Of a stretch of 64,000 bases of DNA, positions 23,101 through 35,415 are shown piece by piece. The notes below the pieces were generated by a model. It searched no databases. It saw nothing but the letters and a program-made list of their open reading frames with translations, and was not told the origin of the DNA. Positions within the stretch are counted from its first letter, which is position 1, and every line of letters starts with the position of its first letter. A program made the translations under genes and the position numbers. The stretch is from Chaenocephalus aceratus (Eukaryota > Chordata > Actinopteri > Perciformes > Channichthyidae), in contig CM043789.1 of the NCBI GenBank assembly GCA_023974075.1, positions 37,186,661 through 37,250,660 on the forward strand, written 5' to 3'.

Positions 23101-26100
23101 GTCTTCAGCACCACCAGCAGGAAGCTTTCTCCTCATTGTCATGCAACATTACACAGGCAGCTGCTTTTGCTTTGCACATGTGTAGTTCCTCTTTGTTTAT
23201 AAAGGAATACAGTGAATTTAATGCAGGGGCTGACACAATCGTATCAGCTGTAGCTGCTCTGTCTTGTTTACCGATGTTGAAGTTTTCGCTGCCATGGAGA
23301 CATGTGTTCACGATGGGTTTCTTTTCTGCTTTGGCCACCACACACCTGCAGAGCATGGGAAAAGGCTGAATGACAAGACACGTCAATGGCTTTCATTCAA
23401 ATAGAAAGAGTGCAAAACGCTCTCCTAACATGACCGCGTCGGTGGGGAACAGACGGGGCCTTGTGTTTTTGAAAACGGGAAGAAATGTGTTTGTCCTGCT
23501 TAAGCTGACCTGTCGGACGCATAAGGAGATCACACCAAGAATTTCTTTTGGCCCACCAGAAAATCGCATTAGCTTTCTCATTATTTAAAAATGTGTGCAA
23601 AATAAGCGCGTTAAACAGCCCTTCTTTCGGGGGTGATAATCGAGCAATACTGTCAAGCTAATCAACTCATGCAGAGATTCAAAGATTTGAAAGGGAGAAA
23701 AAGTTCATTTCGGTTAAAGATTAGTAAGTCATTTTAATCAGAAGTAAATAAAGGTCTGAGCTTGACTGAAAATAATCTGAATCAGTCTCGGTTATTCACA
23801 AATGCCATAGTTTTTCTTATTTGTTCAGCTTCAAACCACCCATGCTGACTTGTAAAAAACAAACAAAACTCTACTATAAAATAGCAAGAGGTTAATGATA
23901 GCTTCGTGGCTGTGTGGCCCTGCAGTGTCAGGAGTAATGTGAAGTGTTGAAATGCCTCCCAGAGGGAAGTTTGCATATCTGAGGTCTGATCTCTGCAGCT
24001 AATGGTCCCTAACGTAAACACACTGAGTCCTTACAAGCAATTATTGCGTTCATAAAAACAGCCCTCGCTCCCTTCCAGCATTTAATTGCGGTCAAACGAA
24101 TGACTCGCAGGGTTCAGAATGCACTGCTCTTAACGACCAAGTGTGTGTTTTTGTGTCATTAGAAATGTTTTTAGAAGACTTGTTTGAGTCAGTGTGTATT
24201 TGCTGGAAAGCGTTCTTGGTTCTAGTGTTGAGGTGCTGTGTGTCTTTGCACTGAAACAATAGTGGGCCATCATCGGTGGGAAGGCAGCCTGATGTCAGGG
24301 TGATGTCATGCTGTACGCCAGCGGGCAGGATGTGTTTAAGGTGACTAATCGCCGCTCCGCACACCTTCACCAGAGACCTCCACGGCTCCTTCCAAGGACA
24401 CACACATGCTGTAAAAAACACGACACTCGAAAGCTTCAGGAAGCTTTCGGGGTCTTTTCTGACCACGGTTACTTTGGAGAGTCTGAGAGTTGGAGAGCTT
24501 CAGCTGGTTCAGGGTGGGCTTCAGCTGCTGCTGCTTTACTTTAACAATCACAATGAAACACTGGAGATGCCAGTGGTGGCAGTACTCGGATATTCAACTA
24601 AATTAAAAGCAGCGTGCTACAGTCGAGAAATACTTAATTACAAGTAAAGAAAATCATGCAATTTACTAAAAAGTACAACATTTGTGTCTTTCAAATATAC
24701 TTCAAGTTGCAAAAGTAAAACAACTTATGTTTCATGATGTCCCATTTCTGAATAATATATAATTCAATGTTGGACTATTATTATTGACAGATTTATTTTT
24801 CTCTTTAACCTTGCATCCAGTAAGGGATTAGCTTGTTTTAAATTATTTATATATATTTTATGTATTACTTAACAAACTAAAAATAATAATAACATAATCA
24901 GTTGATGATTTCGTTTTGAGCAAGTTGTACAATTGACTCCAGAATAAGGTAGTTTTCACCAGTTATGGCGTCCGTGCAAAATTATACAACTTTTTCAGCG
25001 TCCTAAAGGCCTCAAAAAACAGGAAACGCCAGCAGAAAAAAAAAATAATACCACGAATAACAATAGGTATCCTTGCACTTCGTGCTAGGACGCCGTTGGG
25101 TCCTAGCACTCTCGTGCTCGGGCCCTAATAATCAGTTGATATGATGTCGTTTTGTTAATCTGAATTTGCGTAGAGTAAAACAATATTAGAGATGAATTAT
25201 TGCAGAATAGATAAACCAGTGAAATGTTCTTAAAACTATATTTAAGGACGTTCCTTGTGTAAATGTTCCGAGTCTCTCTCCACCTCTGGTCCCAGAGATC
25301 CACGGCACACCGATCAGGGATGTGTGGGTGGTACAGCCCCTGCTAGTTAAGTCTCTCTATACTTTACGTGAGTGTGTTTGTAGAAGCACGCTGGCAGCTG
25401 TGGTTTCCCGGGCAGTGCCTTAACGGGCCTTTTCTTGTGGTCAGCACATGTGTGCAATTTAAACCGGGAGCCAAACTGAGCCATGCGTGTGTTTTTACTC
25501 CCCCCGCATTGGCACGTATGGCACATTTAAGTGATGTTTAGATCAATCACTTTACTCGTGGAAGCAGGTTTTTTCCTATTTTTCGACGCAGCACTTCCGA
25601 GATGTGGGCAGAGTGACACACATCAGAGCAACGTTTGATTTGGCGACAGTTTTGACAGATATGCAACCACCGACTGGTTTTACCATCTGATTGTACTCAC
25701 AGTGGTTTGCAATTTCCTTAGATGTACGAACCTTCCCACTGAGGGTCAGAAGCAATTTTTCATTGTAGGGCTGCACAATTAATCAAACTTGTATCTGATT
25801 TGGTAATTAGAAAATATGAAAACATTTAATTCTGAATTGCAAAGAGTTCCCAGCCTACAAAGGTTCTCCTACGGACAAATTCCTTTTTGGGTACAGATCC
25901 TCTTTAAAATCACCCCATGGTCATTTGAATATATATATTTAATGCTAATAAATTACATTTGAATTGCAATATCAGTCAAAAGGAGTTATTTGTTCTAATG
26001 GTGCAGCCTTCAAAAGTGTTTTGATCAATCAAGTGATGATTTCCCTCCTCCTCTCGCCTCCTTACAGTCGATCAGGAGAAGGACCTTCTGTTCCAGCAGC

Positions 26101-29100
26101 ACAGAAGAGAGTTCAGATTTGATCTTTCCCGTATTCCTGAAGGAGAGGCCGTCACAGCAGCAGAGTTCAGGATATATAAAAATGTTGTCCCGGAACGCTA
26201 CGAGAACGAGACCTTCAGGGTCAGTGTGTACCAGGTCCTGGAGAGACCTCCAAACAGGTATGGGTGTTTTTCTACAGCTACTGCACATATTTCAGATAAG
26301 ATAAACCTTTTATTGATCCCCGAGGCGAGACTGTGCTTTTCTTTACGGCCCTTGATTGGATTAACCCTTTGTTCGATGTATCAGTTGGATCTCCTCAGTA
26401 GAGTTTAGCATGCAGGGATCGGTTTACTCAAATTACAAACACAAAGGTATTTTGCGACTACATCAATTTTGTCGAGGAATTTCAATGAAACCACACGGAA
26501 AGTGCCCCCCCCCCCTCATGGAGATCCAAAATGTAGCATAGCAACAAATGTGACTTTTCACAAACCTGTCTCTGTTTCTTCAGTGGAATTTCGTTCCTAA
26601 CACATGCTGCTGGTTGATATTTTCTTTTCGAGGACAATATATTTACCCCCGTTTTAAACAAACAGTCCACTCACCAAGTAGACAGCTGTGTCGCGTGTAA
26701 AACCAAAAGTTAATGTTGACTTATTTTACCAACGCTGTGTCACACAACTTAAGTGTGTGACTAAAGTTAAATACAAAACCAATTCGTTTTGTTGCTGAAA
26801 GCTATTCTTTCACACACAGTGACGTCACGAGCTACCCACAATGCAACCCGCGTCATATATATATATATATAAATACGCCATTTTCCTGGAGGTGCAAATA
26901 TCCTGGAGGTGCAAATATAAACAGCTAGCTAACGTAGCCAGGCAGAGCGCACTAGGTTTTTTTTCTGAATTAACGACCGAAGAAATCACTGCATGTCTTC
27001 GGATTACATCTCTGGACTTGAGGGGTGTGCTTTAGGTCGTTACCAGCGTAAACTAGAGCTGTGTGGGTTGTCGGATTGCCCTTACAGACAGATGCAGATG
27101 TATGGAAAAACGACCCTCGAAAGTGGCCTTCGTCGATTTTGGCTGTATCTACGTCTAATTTCTGGAAACACCAGGTGAATGTCACAATAATATTATCGTG
27201 CCATTGCATATATGTGGTATTTTAGAGTTGACTAGATATTGATTAAGGCAATAGACTATGATATTCAGTACAGGAAGCTTAGCAACACCTAGACGGTGTA
27301 CGGCTGCTTGTACCTCGCGTAAAACGGCGGATACCGGAAGTACGGTGTCGCGCTCGGCCCAATACCCCTATGTGTGTGTGAAAGAATACTTCTACAACTA
27401 GTTTTGTTTTAACTCACAGCCTTAATCCAAAAATAGGAAGAAAATACATTTCTATTGAAACATAATTCACAAAGCAGTCTTTTGTATGAGGACATAGTTT
27501 TTAGGAGAAAAGGCTGTGATTTAGTTTGATCACATGGATGAACTGACCCTTTTTGGACCTATTTTTTTAATTATAAAACTACTTTTTAATAGCAGTTGGT
27601 TTGACTGCGACACTAGATTATCCTCTTGTTAGTGACAAAGAAAGAGTAGTTTAGCTGATCATCATGCTACTGTGTGCTCACTGTGGACGCTGGTCGTCAG
27701 GCTGCGACTAGACGTGCAAACAGATCTGTCGTTGGCCGTGTCTGTCTACATTTCCTCACAGCTTATTTCTGCCGATGTTAGTGTCAGCGCCGAGGCTGTT
27801 TACACAGACATTAGTGTCAATTACAGAAACACGTCGGCCCTTCCAGAGAAGGTTTACTCTCTCACAGTCCCCAGGAGACCTGCCTTTACAACACGCAGCT
27901 CCCACCACAAATAACACTCTCAACCCTCCAGACGTCAATCGACTCTCTTTCTCTTCCACAGGTGGTCAGTCCTCCATCTCCATTAACAGATTGTAGAATA
28001 ATTAGACGCCACACATCCCCTGCTTGCTTACAAATCAAAGTTCTTCCTCTCATGTTATAAAGTCTCAGCAGAGGGCACCATGAGCAGGCGGTAGATTCAA
28101 AAGTCCTTCTATGGTGACGGCGGGGCCGATGATGGTGTTAAGGGCAACACCATTGTCATTCACAGACACACAGACGAGCAGGCGGCAGACGTGGGCCTGA
28201 GGGTCTGACACTCGGTCTGTAGACAAAGCTATTGTCTCTGGAGTCTGCTCTAAAGATGGCAGGTATTACTGTTGTAGGACTGTTTTATCTGGGGTGTAAA
28301 GAAGACGCTCTCCTGATGGCTGTTCATGAGGGTGGATTCAATAACTTCTTATTTCGATACAAATATCTCAATATTTTTTCTTGCTTTACCTTTTATGTTT
28401 TTATATATTATATATATTTGAAAACAGAGCAGCTCTCCCAAAGCCCACACTTCCCCTGGGATAAATTAAATATTATTTTCTGATATCGTTTTGGGGCCAA
28501 TTTTGAAATAATCCTATTGTTCAAATTGATTGTTTGCAATGCGTCTGGCTATCAATATGATTGCCTTTTTATTGGTTTATTATTCATTATCAATTTATAA
28601 TCAACTATAGTTTTTATTATCCTGATTTTCTCATTTATTTATCTTTAATGTATTTACATTGCAACTCATTGATTTCCTCAATATGCATAAAAGACATAAG
28701 GGAAAAAACACTTAGATGCCAGTTATTTAAACGTACGTATGTTATTATAAACGGCACTGATGCTTCGTATAGTTAACAGGTGACACAGTGGGTTGAGGAG
28801 GTCAACAGAAACATAACTAACTAAAATATACATCCCATATTCATCCTCTATGTAACCTTTTATTCTCTTATTATTTCCCTTCAGTCAGCAAATGAAACAC
28901 TTTCTCAGTTGGACGGAGGTTTGGTGTCTGACTTGGCTTATCAACAACATTCCTCTCTTTGGCCATAAAACCTCTTGGCTCCCTGAAGTGTTTTCTTGTT
29001 TCTGCTGCATTGCCGTACAATTGGGGTTATGTATATTAAACACAACAGTTTTCCCAGCGTATGGTTACACACCAAGCCAATCATTATCTCTTTAACCTCC

Positions 29101-31977
29101 GAGGCATTATTTAATTTAAACCAAACTATGTGTCTTTTTTTTTACAAACAAACATTAAAAGAAAATCCTAATAATTTGCTGTATTTAATATAATTTAATA
29201 ATTCTACTTCCATTTTTTGGCCTATACATTAATATTCATTTAAAATGCATGATAGAAAACCATTTTCCCAAGCATGTCATGCCACGTTCATTCAATAGAA
29301 ATCATTGCACAAATGTACAAGACAAGAGATCATTAACAAATCATGGTTTGATATATTGATTGATAAAAAAAATATTTCGAACAAGTAAAATAAATAATTA
29401 CAAAACAAAAAATGTGTTGCAGTGCATAGTCATGTAAGAGAAATCAAAACAAAAAATGACATTTACAACAACAACAACAACAACAACAACAACAGCATTA
29501 GCAACATAAACAGTCCCACATAGTGTTCGAAAAGGAGTGGTATATCATCACCATATCAATTTCGTTAAACTGATTGTGGATACATATTTGCAAATGTGGA
29601 AGTCTTGGATACAATACAATACAGCTTTATTTATATAGCACTTTAAACCTCCAGACCAAAGTGCTGAACAGGCAAATAAACAAAACATACAACAAAGTAA
29701 CACAGCTCAGCTCACTCACCATAAAACAAGTACAAGTAAAAACAATAGGCAATTTAAAAGCAATAAAATCAACGCTCTAAAAGATGTTAATACGCTAAGG
29801 AGAAGAGGTGGGTTTTAAGAAGCGATTTAAAAGCAGGCAGTGTGGCGGCCTGTCTGGTGTGCAGCGGCAGATCGTTGCACAGTGTGGGAGCCACGACAGA
29901 GAAGCAACGGCCCCCTCTGAGCTTTGACTTGGTTCTGGGCACATTCAGTTGATGATTGATCCGAGGAACATGAATATTTGCCTCCGGATACTGCTTATAG
30001 CCTCAACATGTATTTATTCTCATGATTTCCTGTCCTCTCACAGTGAGGTGGAGCTCCTGCTGCTGGACCAGCGCGAGGTGTGGGCTGCAGAGGACGGCTG
30101 GCTGCTGTTCGACCTGACCGCCACCAGCAACCTGTGGCTGGTGAACCCGGAGCAGAACCTCGGGCTGCACCTGGTGCTGGAGGACAGCCACGGTCAGTCA
30201 CTAACACACATTCACACACCGAGAGAGAGCCATGACAGCACGAACCTGTCCTTGTCTGGAGAAATGATTTCATGCTGTTCTATTCCAATGGAAAAAAGGA
30301 GCATCACATATTGAGTAAATGTTTTTAGATGGTTCTTCTTACAGAGTTTAAGTTATGATTGTGCATTCAAATGAACACATGATTGTTTAGCAGAGGCTTA
30401 GGTGTGTGTTGCAGTCCTTGGTTGGTTGAGACTCACTAGATGTGTCCCCCTGTCTCCCTCTGTAGGCCAGAGGAGGAACCCCCGTCTGGCGGGGCTGGTG
30501 ACGGGGAACGGGTCTCAGGAGAAGCAGCCCTTCATGGTCGCCTTCTTCAAAGTCAATGAGGTGCGATTCCGCAGCGTCCGATCCGCGCACGGACACAAGG
30601 GGCGCCAAGGCAACCGCTCCAAACCCCAGAGGACGGTCCAAGACGCTCTGAAGGTCGTGGAGGCTGCAGCAGGTGCCCAAAAACCTACCATCACATCTCA
30701 CCAACATAGACTGGTTTACTGGCAGTGTCCTTTAATACTTTTTTTAATAGATCTATTGGGCGTTATTATTTATAGGGGATTATAATACATCCATAATGCA
30801 ACTACACTCATGAACACACACACTGACGCAGTCATAACACACTATAGATGCTACTCATAAGGAATTATAAGTGGAAGCTCTTGACTATTTATAAACTCTG
30901 AGTGAACTGAGGGGCTTATAATACATTATGACTACCTCTACTCACCTGTACAAACCTTCTGATGTAATAAAGACTCTCCATAGTCCATGCAGTATCACAG
31001 GTTATCAATGTCTGGAGTATAAAGTGATGAATTTATAATAATGCATGCTTTTCACAACACTTCATTGTTGGAAGTCAGTCAAATGTAATGCCTGCATTTA
31101 AAATAATCTGTATTGCATCATTTGGGATTATTATGAAAGACGCCTGAAAGAATTAGAAGTAAAAAATACACAGTATATAAATTATTCAGAGAAAATATGA
31201 AATACAATTGGTCAAGCTGAGTGAAAATATAGAAGTATTTTCTTGGTTTGAATATATAATGTTTGTTTTATACCTTCTGTGTCCAGCTGAACATTTTTAC
31301 TTATAGTACTCTTTAGATGTTAACATAATAATAACTTATGATGCAGTGTGTCAAAGCATTTAAAATAATGATCCCCTGATGCATTATAAATGTGAGAGTG
31401 TTACTGATGTTTGTTTACTTTCTTGTGTTTACTCATACTTCCATCTTTTCCATTTCAGATACCCTCAGCCTCTCCAAAGAGGGATGTAAGAAGCACGAGC
31501 TGTATGTCAGTTTCAGAGATTTGGGATGGCAGGTATGATTCAGATCTTCCATTTGATCTCATTTCATTTCAATGTCATGTCCAAAAGGGACACGTGGCTT
31601 ACAATTGCTCGATGCTTTAATCCAACCAGGACTGGATCATCGCGCCAGAGGGCTACGCGGCGTTTTACTGCGAGGGAGAATGTGCCTTCCCTCTCAACTC
31701 CTACATGAACGCCACCAATCATGCCATTGTGCAAACTCTGGTAAGTCCCAAACAGCCACGACGACAGGCCCTTTCACTACCACCTCCACTTCCTGTGAGC
31801 ATTGATGTACGCCTCTTCCGTCAACAGGTGCACTTTATCAACCCGGACACGGTGCCAAAGCCGTGCTGCGCCCCCACCCAGCTCCACGGCATCTCAGTGC
31901 TCTACTTTGACGACAGCTCCAACGTCATCCTCAAGAAGTACCGTAACATGGTGGTCAGATCCTGCGGCTGCCACTGA
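20129..31977 (+). CDS. bmp7: Bone morphogenetic protein 7, complete (7 exons)
   Basis: A secreted TGF-beta family ligand, dorsoventral and organ patterning signal acting through BMP receptors and SMAD1/5/8, often as a BMP2/7 heterodimer. Exons: 20129-20525, 26068-26257, 30044-30192, 30466-30672, 31459-31532, 31630-31740, 31828-31977. They total 1278 bases, 425 aa plus stop (human 431), and all phases agree. A signal peptide is at about residues 1-22 (hydrophobic [16 protein letters not shown]). The prodomain has [20 protein letters not shown] and RREFRFDLS. The furin-type site RSVR ends at residue 284, giving a 141-aa mature chain. Cystine-knot cysteines are at 324, 353, 357, 389, 390, 422 and 424, ending CGCH. 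ATG 20129 is the start because the signal peptide follows directly. Whether this is the fish a or b paralogue cannot be decided here; the BMP5/6/8 relatives fit less well in prodomain and neighbours. Confidence 0.97.
24958..25131. repeat. Dispersed repeat with a 10-bp hairpin and GGGCCCTAATAA end
   Basis: A perfect hairpin, gtgctaggac (25082-25091), loop of 8, gtcctagcac (25100-25109), is followed by the motif CTCGGGCCCTAATAA. I recall this end from teleost interspersed repeats, but the family is not named from memory with certainty. Limits are approximate. Confidence 0.4.
25766..26009. mobile_element. Decayed hAT-type MITE
   Basis: Starts TAGGGCTGCACAATTAATC and ends near GGTGCAGCCTT, the usual inverted ends of a common fish hAT MITE, with an internal AATTGCAATATCAGTCAAAA motif. 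No target duplication is visible, so the ends have probably mutated. Confidence 0.5.
26806..27385. mobile_element. AT-flanked DNA element, possible ISL2EU/IS4EU type, 580 bp
   Basis: Terminal inverted repeats TCTTTCACACACA on the left (from 26806) and TGTGTGTGTGAAAGA on the right (to 27385), bounded by AT on each side (26804-26805 and 27386-27387). A TATA-like (TA)n run at 26857-26870 precedes a 61-aa frame. The 2-bp AT target and the YqaJ-like frame inside both fit ISL2EU/IS4EU elements, which encode a YqaJ-family protein besides the transposase. No transposase remains. Confidence 0.6.
26993..27175 (+). pseudogene. Broken first exon of a YqaJ-family-like transposon protein
   Basis: Begins [20 protein letters not shown], then [13 protein letters not shown] recall this pattern from the N-terminus of fish YqaJ-domain (viral-recombinase-like nuclease) proteins. 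Downstream, the expected tryptophan-rich motif appears in a second frame (NDPRKWPS) and then in a third (VDFGCIYV), so the exon carries frameshifts. It ends at a plausible donor, AACACCAG|GTGAATG. The nuclease domain itself is absent. Confidence 0.45.
29465..29494. repeat. (ACA)n microsatellite
   Basis: About ten pure CAA/ACA units in bmp7 intron 2. Confidence 0.9.
29608..29945 (-). mobile_element. L2-type LINE 3' fragment
   Basis: The left edge has the L2-like 3' terminus (CTTTATTTATATAGCACTTT on the plus strand). The minus strand encodes the typical ORF2 C-terminus with [15 protein letters not shown] and [20 protein letters not shown] words. It ends about 100 bp before bmp7 exon 3. Confidence 0.75.
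30673..31458. other. bmp7 intron 4
   Basis: AT-rich intron of 786 bp between exons 4 and 5. No exon or repeat recognised. Confidence 0.6.
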
Positions 31978-33275
31978 CCGCTGCGACCCCCCTCCTGTGA
32001 GATCGTGACAAATCTGGAGGGACGCTGAAGAAAGGCAGAAGTGAACGAGCCAGAGAGGAGATGATTGACAGGCTGGTCATCAGGGAGCTCCTGCCACGAG
32101 CTTTAATCTGGAGAACTGCTTCTCTGAGCAGCAGCTGAGCCTCACATGCAGTGCGAACCACCACCACAAACCGTTCCAAACTGTTGGTAACAAGGAAAGG
32201 ATGAACAAAGGGGTTTGTTTTCCTTTCCTTTTGAGATTGACTAGAAAAAGTGCACGAAAAGGACACTGAGCAATGTGGAGCTACTTCAAAGACTCAAATA
32301 AAACATTCAGTGCTAGCAACAGAAAGTAAAAACACACCTATCTGCATTTAAATGAAGGGTCTTCTTGCATTTAGAATATAAAACACTGCCTGGGTGGACA
32401 CGTGCATTAGGTAACTGATTTAACAGCTTGTGAAATTTTAACATCTCCATGTTCCTGTTGAACCTCTGCACCTTTCCTTAAAGAACAGCTGGATGAATTT
32501 ATCTCTGATGAGAGAAAACAAAGCTTTGATTGTTCAGCGCGTGTGCCGCTGATGTGGAGGAGCTCAGAGAAGACACTGTTAATAACAGCGTTGGACTGAA
32601 AGGCTGCTGCTGGGTCTAGTTTCTTGGTGCAGCACGATGCGGTGATTGGTCTTCATGTTGACACCAGGGTGTGCACCACCTCTGCAGCTGCCTCCTGGTG
32701 TCTGGTCAGCTGCAGGTGGGCAGAGGGGAAACTGGCATTTTAGTTTTTCAGATTGAAGTAGTTAAGCCAGGTGTGTGTTCAACCTAATTTGCCCTCAATA
32801 ATGTTGTTAACAGTCGCATTGAAGCACCGTGGATACTGCAAGGACTTCATGGTTTGTAGAGATTTATGACAAAAATATGCAGAAACTTTACACATATTTA
32901 TTTAACAGTGAGGAAATCGTTTCTGTCTAACCCTAACCCTGCATTTCCATTTGCAGAATGTCATTCACTCTGATTGTGCATTAGGTTCATTGGAGAGAAT
33001 AACAATGCAGCCAGGGGGGGGGGGGGTTATATTCAGGGGGAAAAAATACGAGAAAAAACACAAATGTATGGGACAAAAACTTTTAATAATCTCTGAAGTC
33101 AGAATTGAGTTCTGTAAGGAAAAATAACTTGACAACAGACTATGCATTTTATATTTCCGAAGCTGATTGCAAATGTATAGAATTGCATTGTTTTAGAGGA
33201 AATGTGTGACTTTAATCTCAATAAATATTTTTAGGGTTTTCTTTTTGAGTTTGTGATTCCTTCTTCATTTAACAT
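31978..33275 (+). other. bmp7 3' UTR and flank with two poly(A) signals
   Basis: Canonical AATAAA hexamers at 32297-32302 and 33220-33225 give short and long 3' UTR options of about 0.3 and 1.25 kb. A 12-base G run lies near 33016. No further frame is recognised. Confidence 0.55.
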
Positions 33276-33486
33276 TTAAAGGTGGGGTAGGTAAGTTTGA
33301 GAAACCGGCTCGAGATCGCTCGAATTTGAAAATACACAACCGGAGAAAATCTGCCACTTCCTCACAGAGCCCCTCCTCCAACACACACGAACGCGCACAT
33401 GACCAATGAGGGCACGAGATAAGTTTGTGCCCCGATGGAAGGCTGACAGGCAGGTAGGCCATTTGTACTTTTTACAGTATTACGGC

Positions 33487-34327
33487 TAGGGATGTCCCGA
33501 TCACCTTTTTTTGCTCCCGATCCGATTCCGATCATTTGATTTTGACAATCTGCCGATACCGATTTTTCCCGATCCGATCTTTATGCAATGCATTAAGAGA
33601 AAAAAAAAAGTAACAGATAACGGCTGGTCATCCAACGCGATGAATTCAGCTATCTTGGCTGTTATTGTGTTGGCCTTTTCACTGTTCTGGGGCCGTTTCT
33701 CTTTCCTTTTAGAAGTCTCTGAAAGTGTCGGTTGTTTCAGTGCCGTTCCCCGAGTGGCCGCTGTGTACTCGTCGTGTTGGTGTTTGTTTCTCAGGTGGCG
33801 TATTAGATTGGTCGTGTTGAACGTAGCTCTGTTCTTTCCACCACGCGGAACCTCTGCCTTGCAAACATTGCATCTGGCTGTTACACTGCCTTCGCTTTCA
33901 ATTTTATAATACTTCCAAACTCCTGACATTTTCTCTGTCCCGACTCCCGAGTCACCAGCTGAACGTAGCCTCTCGCTAGCTTGCTGCTACTATTAGACAC
34001 TGCGCCCTGCCCACTCTGTTGCCAGATTTCAGAGAAATAAGCAACCAGGTCTGAAAACAAGCCCAAAGAAAGCAACACATACATGATGTTGTGTAATTTT
34101 AAACCAAAACTAAGTCCTCAGGATGACTTTAAGACATGAACATGGTCATTTTTGTTTTGTAACATTAAATGAAAAAAAAAATATTTTATAAAAAAAAATA
34201 AATAAATAAATAAATCCCGATCCCCGATTTTTTTCTCCGATCCCGATTTTTCTCCCGATCCCGATCTTTTGAAAATCACGTGATCGGCTCCGATCCCCGA
34301 TCACGTGATCGGATCGGGACATCTCTA
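33487..34327. mobile_element. hAT-type element, 841 bp, nested, with a BED zinc-finger fragment
   Basis: Ends TAGGGATGTCCCGATCA and TGATCGGATCGGGACATCTCTA are inverted. The target duplication ATTACGGC is perfect and 8 bp (33479-33486 and 34328-34335). The subterminal regions are full of CCCGATC/GATCGG repeats. It carries only the N-terminal part of a transposase. Confidence 0.95.
33599..33929 (-). pseudogene. hAT transposase N-terminus (BED zinc finger), truncated
   Basis: Begins MSGVWKYYKIESEGSVTARC and shows a BED-type finger: aromatic VWKYY, C-x2-C (CNVCKAEV), then HLRNKH as the H-x4-H pair, followed by a basic linker (ETSKRKEKRPQ). ZBED-like N-termini are standard for hAT transposases. 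The frame runs into the element's AT-rich right part; the RNase-H-like catalytic core and dimerisation domain are deleted. Non-functional. Confidence 0.85.
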
Positions 34328-34476
34328 ATTACGGCTTCTACAGATGACATTTTTGTATGGATTTTTTGTCAAAGCACTTAAGATATTCATTGCTATCGGG
34401 ATGTTAAGAGCATTCCATGGAATAACAAAAAGTGTATCTCGAGCCGGTTTCAGAAACTTACCTACCCCACCTTTAA

Positions 34477-35415
34477 CTGTTTCAATAAAGTCATCATTTT
34501 GAAAAATGTGATATGCAATATTACTATCTGAAAATATGACCCCCCCCCCCTTCCTGGCTCTGGACTGTTACTTTAAACCTACAGTGGTCCCGACACGTCA
34601 GCGTACCGTTCTCCACTCACCGATTGTGCTTTCGAAGTACTTTGAATGGCACAAGCATCTCCTCAACTATGAACAGGCCGTTCAAAATGAAGCTTCAGTA
34701 CGAAAGCAAAGCAGATATAATAGAGTGCAACAACAGCCAGGCAACAAATGCATTCACACTGACTTTCACTGAGAAGCTGAGCGCTACCAACGCAGCACAT
34801 TACAACACAGCCCACACCGCTAAAAAGACCTTAAATATATATCTTAAATAGAAAAAGAGGTAGAAGCGTAAAACGTAATCCTACAGATGCAATCTCAAAC
34901 CGAGGTCTGATGAGAAACTATTCTGTCATTCTAGCAGTAGGGCCTATGTCTCAAATCAAACCTCATTATTAATGATAGAGGAGTCTTACACAAGAATAGA
35001 CTTTAAAGGATACGATCAGCGGTGAAGCACCTGAGGGAGTATTTTCCTTAAAAAGCAACGTGGGCTGATTTGGTCAGAACTGCTTTCAATAATAAAACCC
35101 AAAAATATAATTTGCGCCAACAAGATGAAGCTCAATTCGCTCATGGGAGAATCTTCCGGTGGCAACTTAGATGTACAATTGAGTTGGACTCAACTTAAAT
35201 ATCCGGTGTTTAATCCCTGACTACCTTAACAGAACATTCAGAAACCCTGAGAGTTCATCTTTTCCTTCCTTTTACCCCTAGATAGATACAATTTAAAAAT
35301 ACGACAGTCAAGCACAGATATGATTCAGGAGGTAGAAAGAAGGTAACTATAGGCTGATTAAAGCAGAGTTTAGAGAGACCGACATGCTTCCTGTCTTTAA
35401 AACAGCAACCCCTCC
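34477..35415. other. Intergenic, 3' flanks of bmp7 and the AXH gene
   Basis: No coding or mobile structure recognised. It should include the 3' UTR of the minus-strand AXH gene. Confidence 0.4.

Larger units (their letters stand above)
20526..26067. other. bmp7 intron 1
   Basis: 5.5 kb intron. It contains a hairpin-bearing repeat at about 24958-25131 and a decayed hAT-like element at 25766-26009. No other exon recognised. Confidence 0.6.
26258..30043. other. bmp7 intron 2
   Basis: 3.8 kb intron. It holds an AT-flanked transposon at 26806-27385, an (ACA)n run at 29465-29494 and an L2 fragment at 29608-29945. A motif at 26298-26330 (TTTTATTGATCCCC) resembles the 3' tail of fish retroelements. 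Nothing coding for the host is seen. Confidence 0.6.
33276..34476. mobile_element. TTAA-flanked foldback element, copy A (split by a hAT)
   Basis: TTAA then AGGTGGGGTAGGTAAGTTT at the left. The inverse AAACTTACCTACCCCACCT then TTAA is at the right. The CCGGCTCGAGA box and a segment with CATTCCATGGAAT follow inside. A hAT element (33487-34327) interrupts it; without that insert and its 8-bp duplication it is about 352 bp. Two more copies are at 36257 and 42594. TTAA targets are typical of piggyBac-type transposition. Confidence 0.85.
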
